Source of the DNA: Mesorhizobium sp. L-2-11
GTDB taxonomy: Bacteria > Pseudomonadota > Alphaproteobacteria > Rhizobiales > Rhizobiaceae
Direction of reading: 5' to 3'
Assembly: GCF_016756595.1 (NCBI RefSeq)
Contig: NZ_AP023258.1
Location: forward strand, 1-64,000
DNA length: 64,000 nucleotides
In this document: positions 34,599 to 45,104 of the stretch, piece by piece
How the letters are laid out: every line of letters begins with the position of its first letter
Numbering within the stretch: position 1 is the stretch's first letter
The notes under the pieces: generated by a model
Database searches by the model: none
Seen by the model: the letters and a program-made list of their open reading frames with translations, nothing else
Told to the model about the DNA's origin: nothing
Position numbers and translations under genes: made by a program

Positions 34599-37067
34599 AT
34601 GGTCGCTTTGAAGACTTTCCGCCAATCTGGACCATCCTTCGCTGATCTCGTCCCCTATGCAGGTCTCGTCGACAACGGCGTCATTCTGCTGAAGGACGGT
34701 TCGCTGATGGCCGGCTGGTACTTTGCCGGCCCCGACAGTGAGAGTTCGACGGACGCCGAGCGCAACGAGGTCTCGCGGCAGATCAACACCATTCTCGCTC
34801 GCCTCGGATCGGGCTGGATGATCCAGGTCGAAGCCGTGCGGGTGCCGACTTCCGATTACCCAGACGAAGCCGACTGCCATTTCCCCGACCCGGTCACACG
34901 GGCCATCGACTTCGAGAGACGGCTCCACTTCCAGCGAGAACACGGGCATTTCGAGAGCCGGCATGCGCTCATCCTGACGTGGCGGCCGCCCGAACCGCGT
35001 CGCTCCGGCCTCGCACGCTATGTCTATTCCGATCCGGCAAGCCGATCGGCGTCCTATGCGGTGACGACGCTCGACACGTTCCGCGCCTCGATCCGCGAGA
35101 TGGAGCAATATCTCGGCAATGTCGTCTCCATTCAGCGGATGGCGACACGCGAGGTCGACGAGCGAGCCGGATTTCGGGTGGCCCGCTATGACGAGCTGCT
35201 CCAGTTCGTCCGCTTCTGCATCACAGGCGAAAACCATCCTCTTCGTCTGCCGGACATCCCGATGTATCTCGACTGGCTGGTCACGGCCGAGCTGCAGCAT
35301 GGCCTGACCCCGCTGGTGGAGAACCGCTTCCTCGGGGTCGTCGCCATCGACGGCCTGCCGGCGGAGAGCTGGCCGGGCATCCTCAATGCGCTCGATCTGA
35401 TGCCGTTGACCTATCGCTGGTCATCGCGCTTCGTCTTTCTTGACGAGCAGGAGGCACGGCAGAAGCTGGAGCGGACCCGCAAGAAATGGCAGCAGAAGGT
35501 GCGGCCGTTCTTCGACCAGCTCTTTCAGACCCAGAGCCGCTCGGTCGACCAGGACGCCATGATGATGGTAGCCGAGACCGAGGACGCCATCGCCGAGGCC
35601 TCCTCCCAGCTCGTCGCCTACGGCTACTATACGCCTGTGATCGTCCTGTTCGATGGAGCACAGGCCCGGCTTCAGGAGAAGTGCGAGGCGATCCGCCGTC
35701 TCGTCCAGGCGGAGGGGTTTGGGGCGCGCATTGAAACGCTGAACGCGACCGACGCCTTCCTTGGAAGCCTGCCGGGCGTCTCCTACGCCAATATCCGGGA
35801 GCCGTTGATCAACACGCGCAATCTTGCCGACCTCATCCCGTTGAACTCGGTCTGGTCGGGCAGCCCGGTGGCGCCTTGCCCTTTCTATCCGCCGGGATCG
35901 CCGCCGCTGGTGCAGGTCGCGAGCGGGAGCACACCGTTCCGCCTGAACCTGCATGTAGACGACGTCGGCCACACGCTGATCTTCGGGCCCACAGGCTCGG
36001 GCAAGTCAACGCTGCTGGCGCTGATCGCCGCACAGTTCCGGCGCTATGCCGGCGCCCAGGTCTTCGCCTTCGACAAGGGTCGCTCCATGCTGCCGCTGAC
36101 GCTCGGCCTCGACGGCGATCACTACGAGATCGGCGGGGATGCTACCGGGGGAGGGGAGGGGGCTTCGCCGGCGCTCGCCTTCTGCCCGCTCGCAGAGCTC
36201 TCCAGCGACGGCGACCGCGCATGGGCGGCCGAGTGGATCGAAACGCTTGTCGCGCTGCAGGGCGTCAGCGTCACGCCGGACTATCGCAACGCCATCTCCC
36301 GGCAGATCGGTTTGATGGCGCAGTCGCGCGGCCGCTCGCTCTCGGACTTCGTCTCCGGCGTCCAGATGCGCGAAATCAAGGATGCACTGCACCACTACAC
36401 GGTCGACGGCCCCATGGGTCAGTTGCTCGACGCGGAGGAGGACGGCCTATCGCTCAGGGCGTTCCAGTGCTTCGAGGTGGAGGGGCTGATGAACATGGGC
36501 GAACGCAACCTCGTACCGGTCCTGACCTATCTCTTTCGTCGTATCGAGAAACGCCTGACAGGAGCGCCCAGCCTCATCCTGCTCGACGAAGCCTGGCTGA
36601 TGCTCGGGCACCCGACCTTCCGCGACAAGATCAGGGAATGGCTGAAGGTGTTGCGCAAGGCCAATTGTGCCGTCGTCCTAGCAACGCAGTCGATCTCCGA
36701 CGCCGAACGCTCCGGCATCATCGACGTGTTGAAGGAAAGCTGCCCGACGAAGATCTGCCTTCCGAACGGCGCTGCGCGCGAGATGGGAACGCGCGAGTTC
36801 TACGAGCGGATCGGCTTCAACGAACGGCAGATCGAGATCGTCGCGACCGCTCTGCCGAAACGCGAATACTACGTCGTCTCGCCGGAAGGCCGCAGGCTGT
36901 TCGACATGGCGCTCGGTCCTGTCGCCCTCTCCTTCGTCGGAGCGTCCGGCAAGGAGGACCTCAAGCAGATCCGTGCCCTTCATTCCAAGCATGGGGCCGC
37001 GTGGCCTCTCCAATGGCTCCAACAGAGGGGGATTGCCGATGTCGAATCATTCTTTCCCAAAGCGTAG
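34599..37067 (+). CDS. trbE: TrbE, VirB4-type conjugation ATPase
   Basis: An 822-residue ATPase. Walker A is LIFGPTGSGKSTLLALIA (about residue 465); Walker B is SLILLDEAWLMLGHP; further conserved text is VVLATQSISDAERSGIIDVLKESCPTKI. The N-terminal VirB4/CagE domain begins ADLVPYAGLVDNGVILLKDGSLMAGWYF. It powers pilus assembly and substrate transfer. The start follows trbD by 7 bases. Confidence 0.97.
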   Translation: MVALKTFRQSGPSFADLVPYAGLVDNGVILLKDGSLMAGWYFAGPDSESSTDAERNEVSRQINTILARLGSGWMIQVEAVRVPTSDYPDEADCHFPDPVTRAIDFERRLHFQREHGHFESRHALILTWRPPEPRRSGLARYVYSDPASRSASYAVTTLDTFRASIREMEQYLGNVVSIQRMATREVDERAGFRVARYDELLQFVRFCITGENHPLRLPDIPMYLDWLVTAELQHGLTPLVENRFLGVVAIDGLPAESWPGILNALDLMPLTYRWSSRFVFLDEQEARQKLERTRKKWQQKVRPFFDQLFQTQSRSVDQDAMMMVAETEDAIAEASSQLVAYGYYTPVIVLFDGAQARLQEKCEAIRRLVQAEGFGARIETLNATDAFLGSLPGVSYANIREPLINTRNLADLIPLNSVWSGSPVAPCPFYPPGSPPLVQVASGSTPFRLNLHVDDVGHTLIFGPTGSGKSTLLALIAAQFRRYAGAQVFAFDKGRSMLPLTLGLDGDHYEIGGDATGGGEGASPALAFCPLAELSSDGDRAWAAEWIETLVALQGVSVTPDYRNAISRQIGLMAQSRGRSLSDFVSGVQMREIKDALHHYTVDGPMGQLLDAEEDGLSLRAFQCFEVEGLMNMGERNLVPVLTYLFRRIEKRLTGAPSLILLDEAWLMLGHPTFRDKIREWLKVLRKANCAVVLATQSISDAERSGIIDVLKESCPTKICLPNGAAREMGTREFYERIGFNERQIEIVATALPKREYYVVSPEGRRLFDMALGPVALSFVGASGKEDLKQIRALHSKHGAAWPLQWLQQRGIADVESFFPKA

Positions 37068-37848
37068 CGCCCGTGCTGCGGTTGCCACGGCGCTGATACT
37101 GGGCACTGCCGTCACGCCGCCGGTCGCGCATGCCGGCGGCGTGACGGGGCAAGCGACTGAATGGACCCAGCTCGCAAACAATGCCGAGCTTGTCAGCCTC
37201 GTCGGCAAGTCGGCCGAGCAGGTCAACAACCAGATCAAGCAGATCACCCAGCTTGCCGAGCAGATCCAGAACCAGCTCAATATCTACAACAACCTGCTCC
37301 AGAACACCGCGCAGCTTCCGGGCCACATCTGGGGACAGGTCGAGAACGACCTGAAGAGCCTGCAGAACATCGCCGCGCAAGGGCAGGGCGTCGCCTTCTC
37401 CATGGGCAATATCGACGACGTATTGAAACAGCGCTTCCAGAGCTTCGCCGACATGAAGAGCAACCTGCCGGATGGCACAAGCTTTTCGTCGAACTACCAG
37501 AGCTGGTCGGACACCAACCGCGACACGATCGCCGGAACGTTGAAGGCGGCGAACCTCACGGCGGAGCAGTTCTCGAGCGAGGAATCCACCATGTCCTCGC
37601 TGCGCTCAATGTCGGAATCGGCAGACGGCCAGATGAAGGCGCTGCAGGTCGGTCATCAGATCGCTACCCAGCAGGTCGCGCAGATGCAGAAGCTGCGCGG
37701 GCTCGTCTCACAACAGATGACCATGATGGGCACGTGGTTCCACTCCGAACAGGCGAGACAGGACCTCGCCCAGGCCCGCCGCGAGCAGTTCTTCAACGCG
37801 CCCGACCGCGATATCCGCAGCGGCCAGACGATGGAGCCCCGCTGGTGA
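37039..37848 (+). CDS. trbJ: TrbJ, VirB5-type periplasmic protein
   Basis: A 269-residue protein from the ATG at 37039, overlapping the trbE end. It has a signal peptide (AAVATALILGTAVTPPVAHA) and a long helical, Gln/Asn-rich body (NNQIKQITQLAEQIQNQLNIYNNLL), probably coiled coil, typical of TrbJ/VirB5 minor pilus components. The C-terminus ends FFNAPDRDIRSGQTMEPRW, closely echoed by the end of TrbK. Confidence 0.93.
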   Translation: MSNHSFPKRSARAAVATALILGTAVTPPVAHAGGVTGQATEWTQLANNAELVSLVGKSAEQVNNQIKQITQLAEQIQNQLNIYNNLLQNTAQLPGHIWGQVENDLKSLQNIAAQGQGVAFSMGNIDDVLKQRFQSFADMKSNLPDGTSFSSNYQSWSDTNRDTIAGTLKAANLTAEQFSSEESTMSSLRSMSESADGQMKALQVGHQIATQQVAQMQKLRGLVSQQMTMMGTWFHSEQARQDLAQARREQFFNAPDRDIRSGQTMEPRW

Positions 37849-38063
37849 GCCCGCGCATCCTAATCGCCCTCGCAGTGGCTGGCATCGTCGCCTTCGGCGC
37901 CGGCATGTTGATTTGGGTGGTCGCGCAACCGGACGCCACGACTGAAACGCCGGCGACGGCGGCGAGCTCTGGTGCTGCGCGTCAAGAGCACCGGGAGCGC
38001 TTTTTCGGCAGCGATCCGGATCGCGACGTGCGCGGCGGGCAGGAGATGAAGCCCCGATGGTGA
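37845..38063 (+). CDS. trbK: TrbK, entry-exclusion protein
   Basis: A 72-residue protein with a GTG start overlapping the trbJ stop (GTGA). One N-terminal hydrophobic segment (ILIALAVAGIVAFGAGMLIWVVA) is followed by a Thr/Ala-rich linker and the tail [21 protein letters not shown]. TrbK proteins block entry of a second related plasmid. The lipoprotein cysteine seen in RP4 TrbK is absent, so it is probably a membrane-anchored form. Its tail resembles that of TrbJ. Confidence 0.82.
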   Translation: MSPRILIALAVAGIVAFGAGMLIWVVAQPDATTETPATAASSGAARQEHRERFFGSDPDRDVRGGQEMKPRW

Positions 38064-39256
38064 TCGTCCGCCCCTCCCGCGGGCTCGAAACGGCTTTCAT
38101 CGTGATCGCGATCGTGCTGCTCGCAAGCGCACCGGCGCTTGCACAGCAAGGTTCGGTCCTGACAACACTGGAGAACCAGGTCGTCACCGCCGCCAAGGGC
38201 TGGGAGACGACGGTGATGAACGCGGCACGCTCGCTGTTCTGGATTCTCGCCGGTATCGAAATCGGGATCGCCGCGGTCTGGCTGGCGATCAATGCGGCCA
38301 GTCTCGATGCATGGTTCGCCGAGCTGGTGCGCCGGGTTATGTTCATCGGCCTTTTCGCCTTCATCCTCGACCGGGGACCGGCCTTCGCCAAGGCCGTGGT
38401 CGACAGCCTGTTCCAGATCGGCGCCGGCGGCGGCTCGGCTTCGCCCGCCAACATTTTTGATGCCGGCATTCGCGTCGCATCCAAGATGTCCGAGCAGGCG
38501 CAGTTCGGCCTGTTCGAAGACAACGCACTCGCCATCGCAGCGGTCTTCGCCATGGTCGTGGTCGTCGTCTCCTTCTCTCTGGTGGCCGCGATCTTCGTGG
38601 CCGTCATGGTGGAGATGTATGTCGGGCTTCTCGCGGGGATGATCATGCTTGGACTGGGAGGCTCCTCCTACACCAAGGACTTCGCTGTCCGTTATCTGGT
38701 CTATGCCTTTTCCGTCGGCATGAAGTTGATGGCGCTCGTTATGATCGCCAAGATCGGCTCGGACATCCTGCTCGGCCTGGCCGAGGCGCCGACCGCGACC
38801 TCCGATCAGTTCATCACCACGCTCGCCATCGCAGGCATATCGGTCGTCGTGTTCGTCATCGCCATGTACGTCCCTCCGATCATGCAGGGCGTGGTCCAGG
38901 GCGCGTCGATCGCCGGCGGCATGGAAGCGATCCGGCACGGGGCCCAGGCCGCGACCTTTGCCGCCGGCGGTGCCTTCCTCGGGGCGAGCGCTGCGTCCAG
39001 GGGCGCGCAGACCGCGAGTGATGCAAGAGCTGGCGGGTCGTCGATGGCGAGTGCCGCACTTCGTGGGATGGCCTCTAGCGTGGGCAGCGCCGGATGGGCC
39101 GCCGGCTCGGCGGCCAAGGAAAAGGCGATCGCGTCGCCCGGCGCCTATGCAGGCTCTCTGCTGGGGCTTGCCAACGCCAAGCTCGACCAGAGCCCCCAAT
39201 CGGGCAGGCGTACATCCTCCCGGCCTGTGCCACCGCCGATCGATGACAGTAAGTGA
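38057..39256 (+). CDS. trbL: TrbL, VirB6-type polytopic membrane protein
   Basis: A 399-residue inner-membrane protein with an N-terminal signal-like segment and at least five hydrophobic stretches (about residues 50-340). A Gly/Ala/Ser-rich, probably disordered C-terminus ends [13 protein letters not shown]. This pattern is typical of TrbL/VirB6 channel proteins. It overlaps trbK by 7 bases. Confidence 0.93.
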   Translation: MVIVRPSRGLETAFIVIAIVLLASAPALAQQGSVLTTLENQVVTAAKGWETTVMNAARSLFWILAGIEIGIAAVWLAINAASLDAWFAELVRRVMFIGLFAFILDRGPAFAKAVVDSLFQIGAGGGSASPANIFDAGIRVASKMSEQAQFGLFEDNALAIAAVFAMVVVVVSFSLVAAIFVAVMVEMYVGLLAGMIMLGLGGSSYTKDFAVRYLVYAFSVGMKLMALVMIAKIGSDILLGLAEAPTATSDQFITTLAIAGISVVVFVIAMYVPPIMQGVVQGASIAGGMEAIRHGAQAATFAAGGAFLGASAASRGAQTASDARAGGSSMASAALRGMASSVGSAGWAAGSAAKEKAIASPGAYAGSLLGLANAKLDQSPQSGRRTSSRPVPPPIDDSK

Positions 39257-39270
39257 GGAGACCGTACGGC

Positions 39271-39933
39271 ATGGCCTCAGGCAATCCGCCCGAAAACCCC
39301 TATCTTGCCGCCCGACAGGAGTGGAACGAACGCTATGGCTCCTATGTTAAGGCCGCCGCCGCCTGGCGCCTTGTCGGCATCGCCGGCATGACCATGGCGG
39401 TGATCGGCTTTTCCTATGCGCTCTTCCAGAGCACGCAGGTCAAGCTGGTGCCGTACATCGTCGAGGTCGACAAGCTCGGCACGGCCTCGAGCGCCGGCTT
39501 TCCGGAGCAGATCGAGTATGCCGATTCCCGCGTCGTCAGGGCAACGCTCGGCAGCTTCGTCTCGAACTTCCGCAGCGTGACGCCGGATGCTGTTGTTCAG
39601 AAGCAGTATATCGATCGCACCTATTCGCATCTGAGAACCTCCGATCCGGCCACCGAAAAGGTCAACGCCTGGTTCCGCTCCTCCTCGCCATTCGAGAAAG
39701 CGAAGACCGCGACGGTCGCCATCGAGGTGAACAACATCGTCGCGCTGTCCAACCAGAGCTACCAGATCGACTGGACCGAGTTCGAACGCGACCGCAAGGG
39801 CAAGGAGACCGCCGTTCGGCGGTTCCGCGGCGTCGCCACGGTCACGCTTACACCTCCACAGGACGAGGCCATCATCCGCTTCAACCCGATCGGTCTGTAT
39901 CTGCGCGATTTCGACTGGACTGCGCAACTTTGA
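39271..39933 (+). CDS. trbF: TrbF, VirB8-type assembly protein
   Basis: A 220-residue bitopic protein. The ATG at 39271 has GAGGAG 8-9 bases before it. A cytoplasmic N-terminus ([18 protein letters not shown]) leads to one transmembrane helix ([19 protein letters not shown]), then the periplasmic VirB8-like domain ([47 protein letters not shown] ending). Confidence 0.94.
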   Translation: MASGNPPENPYLAARQEWNERYGSYVKAAAAWRLVGIAGMTMAVIGFSYALFQSTQVKLVPYIVEVDKLGTASSAGFPEQIEYADSRVVRATLGSFVSNFRSVTPDAVVQKQYIDRTYSHLRTSDPATEKVNAWFRSSSPFEKAKTATVAIEVNNIVALSNQSYQIDWTEFERDRKGKETAVRRFRGVATVTLTPPQDEAIIRFNPIGLYLRDFDWTAQL

Positions 39934-39949
39934 AAGGCATGGCCCGCAT

Positions 39950-40801
39950 ATGAACTTCAGAACCAAAATAGCCCGGGCCACGCTGAACGCCCTCGTGATC
40001 GTATCCACGACAATGGCGTCGCCCTTCCTCCTCTCTTCGGAAACCCTCGCCGATGGAGTGACTGCCAATGAGGCGAAGGGCATCGGGATTTCCGGCCAGT
40101 GGCGTGGGTCGCGCGGACTTGTCACGAAAGGCGCGGACGGAAAGGTCGTCTTTCTCTACGGCGAGATCCAGCCCTCGGTCGTATGCTCGCCGCTGCAGGT
40201 GTGCGATATCGAGCTTGAGGCCGGTGAGGTTGTGCGCGATGTTCTCGTCGGCGACACGGTACGCTGGAAGGTCGAACCCGCGACCTCCGGGGCCGCCGGC
40301 GGCCAAGCGATCCACCTGATCGTCAAGCCCTCCGAACCCGGTCTGGTGACCTCGATGGTGGTGACGACCTCTCGACGCACCTATCACATCCAGCTCAAGT
40401 CGCATCAGACGCAGTACATGGCGCGCGTCGGTTTCGAATATCCCGAGGACGTGTCAACGAAGCTCGCCGACGTCAACGCCCGCATGGAAGCGAGCACGAT
40501 CCCCGGCGCCGGGGTTCCGGCCGAGCAGTTGCAGTTCGGCTATGCGATTTCGGGCAGCGCCAGATGGCGGCCCAGCCGCGTCTATAGCGATGGCATCAAG
40601 ACCTACATCCAGTTTCCACGCTCGATCTCCGGCCAGGACGCGCCGGTCCTGTTCGTCATCTCCGGCGGCCAGAACCGCATCGTCAATTATCGCATGAAGA
40701 ACGACATGATGATCGTCGACTATCATGTCGACAAGGCGGTGCTCGTCTCCGGCGTCGGCTGGAAACAGGAGAAGATCACGATCCGGCGGGGAGGGCGGTG
40801 A
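39950..40801 (+). CDS. trbG: TrbG, VirB9-type outer-membrane-complex protein
   Basis: A 283-residue secreted protein. It has an N-terminal signal peptide ([17 protein letters not shown]), a first beta domain with [30 protein letters not shown], and a C-terminal domain ([29 protein letters not shown]) that in VirB9 proteins joins the outer-membrane core. The stop overlaps the trbH start. Confidence 0.95.
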   Translation: MNFRTKIARATLNALVIVSTTMASPFLLSSETLADGVTANEAKGIGISGQWRGSRGLVTKGADGKVVFLYGEIQPSVVCSPLQVCDIELEAGEVVRDVLVGDTVRWKVEPATSGAAGGQAIHLIVKPSEPGLVTSMVVTTSRRTYHIQLKSHQTQYMARVGFEYPEDVSTKLADVNARMEASTIPGAGVPAEQLQFGYAISGSARWRPSRVYSDGIKTYIQFPRSISGQDAPVLFVISGGQNRIVNYRMKNDMMIVDYHVDKAVLVSGVGWKQEKITIRRGGR

Positions 40802-41256
40802 TGCCTATCTCCCGCTCGTTTCGCTCCTTCGCCGTTGCGGTCACGCTCGCGGTTTTCCTTTCCGGTTGCCAGAGCCTTGGCCCGGGCGGCCTCGTCGCCA
40901 GTAACGCGCCAGCCGACATCTCCGGACCGGCCGCAACTTCGATCGCCGGCGATATGGTAAGCCGCCTTGCCGAGCACGTCGGGCCGGGCAGCGGAACTAT
41001 CGCGTTGAAGCAGGATGGTTCGCCCTTCGGGCAAGCTCTGGAGTCGGCCCTCAAGGGATGGGGATACGCGGTCGTTACCGACCAGGCAACCGACAGCGGC
41101 ACGACGATCGTCCCGCTCGCCTATGTTGTCGAGCCGTTCGAGGGCCAGGTCCTCGCGCGGCTGTCGACGCGCGGTGCCGAGCTCGGTCGTGCCTATGAGA
41201 TAACTACGACGGGCGCATCACCGGCGAGCCCGCTCTCCGTGATGCGTCGCGGGTAG
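40801..41256 (+). CDS. trbH: TrbH, conjugation lipoprotein
   Basis: A 151-residue lipoprotein. The lipobox is [10 protein letters not shown] after a short basic N-terminus, so it is exported and lipidated at Cys, playing the VirB7-like part beside TrbG and TrbI. GAGGG precedes the ATG at 40801; an in-frame GTG lies directly before it at 40798. Confidence 0.92.
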   Translation: MPISRSFRSFAVAVTLAVFLSGCQSLGPGGLVASNAPADISGPAATSIAGDMVSRLAEHVGPGSGTIALKQDGSPFGQALESALKGWGYAVVTDQATDSGTTIVPLAYVVEPFEGQVLARLSTRGAELGRAYEITTTGASPASPLSVMRRG

Positions 41257-41266
41257 GAGGGGAGCT

Positions 41267-42580
41267 GTGGTCCAATCTCTCAAACTCGGCGGTGCCCCGA
41301 ACGAAGAGTCCGAGGCCGGCATCCGGCGAATCAATCGACTGCCGATCATCATCGTGACCGTACTCGTCATCGCCTTCCTCGGCGTGATCTTCTACGGTCT
41401 CACGTCGCGCGGCCTGCTCGTCCGCCAGAATTCCGGCCCGGCCGACGGTTCCGGCAATCCGGCCTCGACCTTTGCGGATCAGCTCAAGCGAGGTGTAGGC
41501 GACGCCATCATCGGAGAACCGCAGCAGACGACGACGCTGCAGCCGACACCTGTCGAGACGCAAGGTGAGAAGCGCTCCGTCAATCCGTTCACGCCACAGC
41601 CCGGCCACAAGGAAGAAATGCGGCCTGCCCAGGAGCTGGAATCCGAACACGTCTGGCGAGCGCGCCTGCAGCGAGAACAGGAAGAACAATATCTCCGGGA
41701 GCGGCATCGCCAGAGGATGGCCCGGCTTCAGGCGAATGACGCCGCCTATGACTCCCCGATCGCGGTCGACCGCGGCAAGTTCGACGGGCGGGGAGGGGAC
41801 CCGACCGCTGCGGCCACGACGACGAATGGCGTTTCGACCGCGACGACGCCTGGCGCATCCGACCTGTACGCGGCAGCGCTGCGCACTGGTCTCGGCGGCG
41901 TCAACGTCGACCCGAACGCCCAGCGCGCCAAGGAGGACTTCTTCAATGCCGACCTCAAGGAACTCGGCTACCTTCCGAACCGTGTAGTCCCGCAGCAGTC
42001 GCCTTATGAGCTCAAGCGTGGCTCGGTCATTCCCGCGACGCTGATCACGGGCATCAATTCCGACCTTCCCGGTCGCATCACCGCCCAGGTGAGCCAGAAC
42101 GTCTATGACTCCGCGACAGGACATCGCCTCCTCATCCCGCAGGGAACGAAGCTGTTCGGGCGCTACGACAGCAAGGTGTCGTTCGGTCAGAGCCGCGTGC
42201 TCGTCGTCTGGACGGACATCATCTTCCCGAACGGCTCGACGCTCCAGATCGGCGGTATGGCGGGCTCTGATGCCCAAGGCTACAGCGGCTTCCGCGACAA
42301 GGTCGACCGGAAGTGGCTTCAGACCTTCGGCTCAGCCATTCTCATCGCGATGATCGGGACGGGCATGGACATGGCGCTCCCGCAGAGCTCCTCACTCGAA
42401 ACGCAAGACACGGCCTCGGATGCCGCCAGACGAAACTTCGCCGAGACCTTCGGGCGTGTCGCCGATCGGACGATCCAGCGCAACATGGACGTACAGCCGA
42501 CGCTCGAGATCCGCGCTGGCTACAAGTTCAATGTGCTGGTCGATCAGGACGTCGTTTTCCCGGGCATCTACAAAGGTTGA
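41267..42580 (+). CDS. trbI: TrbI, VirB10-type envelope-spanning protein
   Basis: A 437-residue protein with a GTG start after AGGAGGGGAG. The short cytoplasmic N-terminus is followed by one transmembrane helix (LPIIIVTVLVIAFLGVIFYGL), a proline/glutamine-rich periplasmic linker, and the conserved VirB10 beta-barrel domain (LKRGSVIPATLITGINSDLPGRITAQVSQNVYDS, LLIPQGTKLFGRYDS, ending YKFNVLVDQDVVFPGIY). It is the last gene of traI-trb. Confidence 0.96.
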   Translation: MVQSLKLGGAPNEESEAGIRRINRLPIIIVTVLVIAFLGVIFYGLTSRGLLVRQNSGPADGSGNPASTFADQLKRGVGDAIIGEPQQTTTLQPTPVETQGEKRSVNPFTPQPGHKEEMRPAQELESEHVWRARLQREQEEQYLRERHRQRMARLQANDAAYDSPIAVDRGKFDGRGGDPTAAATTTNGVSTATTPGASDLYAAALRTGLGGVNVDPNAQRAKEDFFNADLKELGYLPNRVVPQQSPYELKRGSVIPATLITGINSDLPGRITAQVSQNVYDSATGHRLLIPQGTKLFGRYDSKVSFGQSRVLVVWTDIIFPNGSTLQIGGMAGSDAQGYSGFRDKVDRKWLQTFGSAILIAMIGTGMDMALPQSSSLETQDTASDAARRNFAETFGRVADRTIQRNMDVQPTLEIRAGYKFNVLVDQDVVFPGIYKG

Positions 42581-44147
42581 CGACGGGACGTGAAGGCGGA
42601 GCGGCCTCGGTCGAGGTTTGCCTGCCAATTCGACCCTTGACCCGGCCTGAGTGCCATAGGGTTTGGAGAGGCCGGAGACTTCGAACAGCGATGACCATCT
42701 TTCCAGAACGATGGCCAGTCATGAAGCCCCGCAACCACCAAGGCGAAACATAGACCTAGGTATCGGCCGGATCGACCAGCTTGGCCAATCGTTGCGACGT
42801 TGAGACCGGCAGCCTTCGCATGGGTTGCGATGATAGGCACCTGCAAGTCTTCTGCCAGCGGCGCAACGAAGATAGGCGGCGATGAAGCCGACCGCCGTGC
42901 CGATGAAGACGCTGATTGCGGTGACGCCGAAGGCAACAAGCTGGCGCGGATGGAGTAGAAAAGACGCGAGGCACCCCACCGATGAGGCCTTGAAGGGGCG
43001 CCTGTTTCGGCCCAGAAGCCGACCGGCTTCCGCCTTCCAAGTACCAGTAACAGACCTCCGCCACGTCTCGCCTTCGCGAGCCGCGCTACGCTCTGCCGAG
43101 GGATCGCCGCCGTCGATAACGGAGGCGAGCTTTCCTTTTTGCGAGGTCCCGCGCCACCTCGACCGTCAGGATCCCATATTGACCGATGACGAAGCGCCGC
43201 GTTCTGCGCTCTCTGTTGCGGTACTGGATCAGGAATGTCTTGATGCCTGACCGCTTCAACGCGGACACCAAATCCTCCGGCCTCGGTGTCCCAAAAACCC
43301 GTCGCGGTGCGGGTCATGCTGCAGTGCGTCAATGATTCTCTTGGTCAATTTCGGCATAGTCACCCTCCTTATGCGCAGAATTCGCGCACGGGCCGATCTG
43401 CTTCCCCACGCAGGTGCAGCGTGAGCGGGGGCAGGGGGAAGCAGATGAAAGGAAATTAGGGGGGTTTCTAGCGTACCTCGGGCAGCGGACCTGGTCAGCG
43501 CAAGCCCGGACCCATCGTAGTTTCTCGGATTATGGCGTAGAAAGAGCTGCTTTGGCGAAAATGGCCAGATCGAGTTGCAGAAGTTGAACTCCTCGGCACC
43601 GCCAGCCTGCATTGTAACGTGCCTGGCGGTACGTTCTAGGGTAGCGTTGAAATCTGATGGGAGGTGGCCGGGTCGAACAGGTCTTCGCGCTGCTTCTGAT
43701 TTCGATATCGCGTGAACATGTCGAATTCCCCTCATTGTTGCGCCCGGTTCCGCCGGGCTCGGTTCAGCACCCGAACCAGCTCCGCTGACGCTCTGAAACA
43801 GCGACCCATCACTCGCGCGATGACCGCGGAGACAGCTCACGGGACCGGAATGGACCCGACTGCGTGGCGGCGGTCTATCCGCATGTTATTTTGGGCACGA
43901 GGACTGCGGTGCGCCGAGGCGCGGGACACCTCAGGCGTTGACGTCCACCACAACGCGCATCGCGTCTCCACCGAACTCCTTTGCCAGCCGTTTCGGCCGA
44001 GAGAGGGGAGGAAATGGAATTGCGCGCGTTCGCGCATCTGTCATTAGCCTGTGGAAACCTGAAATCGCGAGAGATTGGCAGCCTAGGCATGAACCCAAGC
44101 GCAGCCCAGTATCTGTTTCGGGATCGCGCGAAGTCAAAAGGTAGGGC
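42581..44147. other. decayed region after trbI
   Basis: About 1.57 kb with no intact gene that I can support. It contains an integrase remnant (42950-43357, minus). On the minus strand at about 42720-42940 there are short hydrophobic scraps (ISVFIGTAVGFIAAYL) that I cannot place. 43380-44130 shows only short frames without ribosome sites or recognisable domains. Confidence 0.6.
42950..43357 (-). pseudogene. N-terminal remnant of a phage-type integrase, frameshifted
   Basis: Starts MPKLTKRIIDALQHDPHRDG at 43357 with a strong AAGGAGG site. It then needs frame changes to continue as FWDTEAGGFGVRV, then KRSGIKTFLIQYRNRERRTRRFVIGQYGILTVEVARDLAKRK, then a fragment like MAEVCYWYLEGGSR. Together these match the arm-binding (DUF4102) and early core-binding region of integrases in the P4 style. 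The catalytic domain is absent. Confidence 0.75.
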
Positions 44148-45014
44148 ATGGCTTTTCGATTTGTTCATACGGCGGACATTCATCTGGATTCGCCTCTTCG
44201 GTCCCTGGCGCTGCGCAAACCGGAACTAGGCGAACTGATTGGCCACGCGACGCGGCGTTCCTTTGTCAATATCGTCGATCTCTGCCTATCCGAGCAGGTC
44301 AACGCGCTTCTTCTCGCAGGTGATCTCTATGACGGGGATCAGACCTCCATGAAAACTGCGCGGTTCCTTTCCGAGCAAATCCGGCGACTGGACCAAGCCG
44401 GAGTCCGGGTGTTCATCATCCGGGGCAACCACGATGCGTTGTCGAAGATCACCAGAGAACTGACGTACCCGGAAACCGTAAAAGTCTACGGTGGGCGCCC
44501 AGAGGCTATCTCGCTCGAATTGGGGGATCGAGCGACCCCTGTGGTTATTCACGGGCTTAGCTTTGCGCAAGCCCAGTGTCCTGAAAGTCTGGTTGGAAAG
44601 TACAAGCCACGGGTCGAAGGCGCTGTGAACATCGGTCTCCTGCACACCAGCCTCTCAGGAACATTGGGGCACGATCCCTACGCACCCTGCAACGTCTCGG
44701 ATCTGGAGGCGACGGAGTTCGACTATTGGGCGCTCGGTCACATTTACAAGCGGTCAATCAGTACCGGACGCTGCACGATCGTGATGCCTGGCATGCCCCA
44801 GGGGCGCGACATCAACGAATCCGGTCCGAAATCGGTGAGTCTTATTACGATCGCTGATGACAGAACCGTCCACATTGAGGAGAAGTTCACCAGCATCGCA
44901 CAGTTCGAGCGCGTCGCGGTCGACCTCGACGGCGTCGCAGATTGGCGTCAGATGGTGACCACGGTTGCAATCGAAGCATCGCCCGAAGCCAAGCCCCCTA
45001 CAGGTTCCGGATAA
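44148..45014 (+). CDS. SbcD/YhaO-like metallophosphoesterase, probably 3'-truncated
   Basis: A 288-residue calcineurin-like phosphoesterase of the DNA-repair exonuclease type. Metal-binding motifs: VHTADIHLDSPL, LLLAGDLYDGD, IIRGNHDALSK, and later GLLHTSLSG and YWALGHIYKR. GGTAGGG precedes the ATG. Family members are about 400 residues and are followed by a large SMC-like ATPase gene. Here the C-terminal capping domain ends abruptly after ~270 residues (unfamiliar residues from EASPEAK on) and no ATPase gene follows, so it is likely a truncated survivor of a two-gene repair module. Confidence 0.75.
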   Translation: MAFRFVHTADIHLDSPLRSLALRKPELGELIGHATRRSFVNIVDLCLSEQVNALLLAGDLYDGDQTSMKTARFLSEQIRRLDQAGVRVFIIRGNHDALSKITRELTYPETVKVYGGRPEAISLELGDRATPVVIHGLSFAQAQCPESLVGKYKPRVEGAVNIGLLHTSLSGTLGHDPYAPCNVSDLEATEFDYWALGHIYKRSISTGRCTIVMPGMPQGRDINESGPKSVSLITIADDRTVHIEEKFTSIAQFERVAVDLDGVADWRQMVTTVAIEASPEAKPPTGSG

Positions 45015-45104
45015 CACCCATGTGAACGCCATCATGTGGATACGTCGATCGCTATCTGTTGGTTTCATTCACGCTTTGCTTCTTGCAAAAAGAGGAGCCT
45101 GGAA

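Noticed and set aside
43256..43840. Long minus-strand frame in the decayed region after trbI
   Set aside because: Joined from an integrase remnant and unrelated upstream sequence; no conserved domain across the join.
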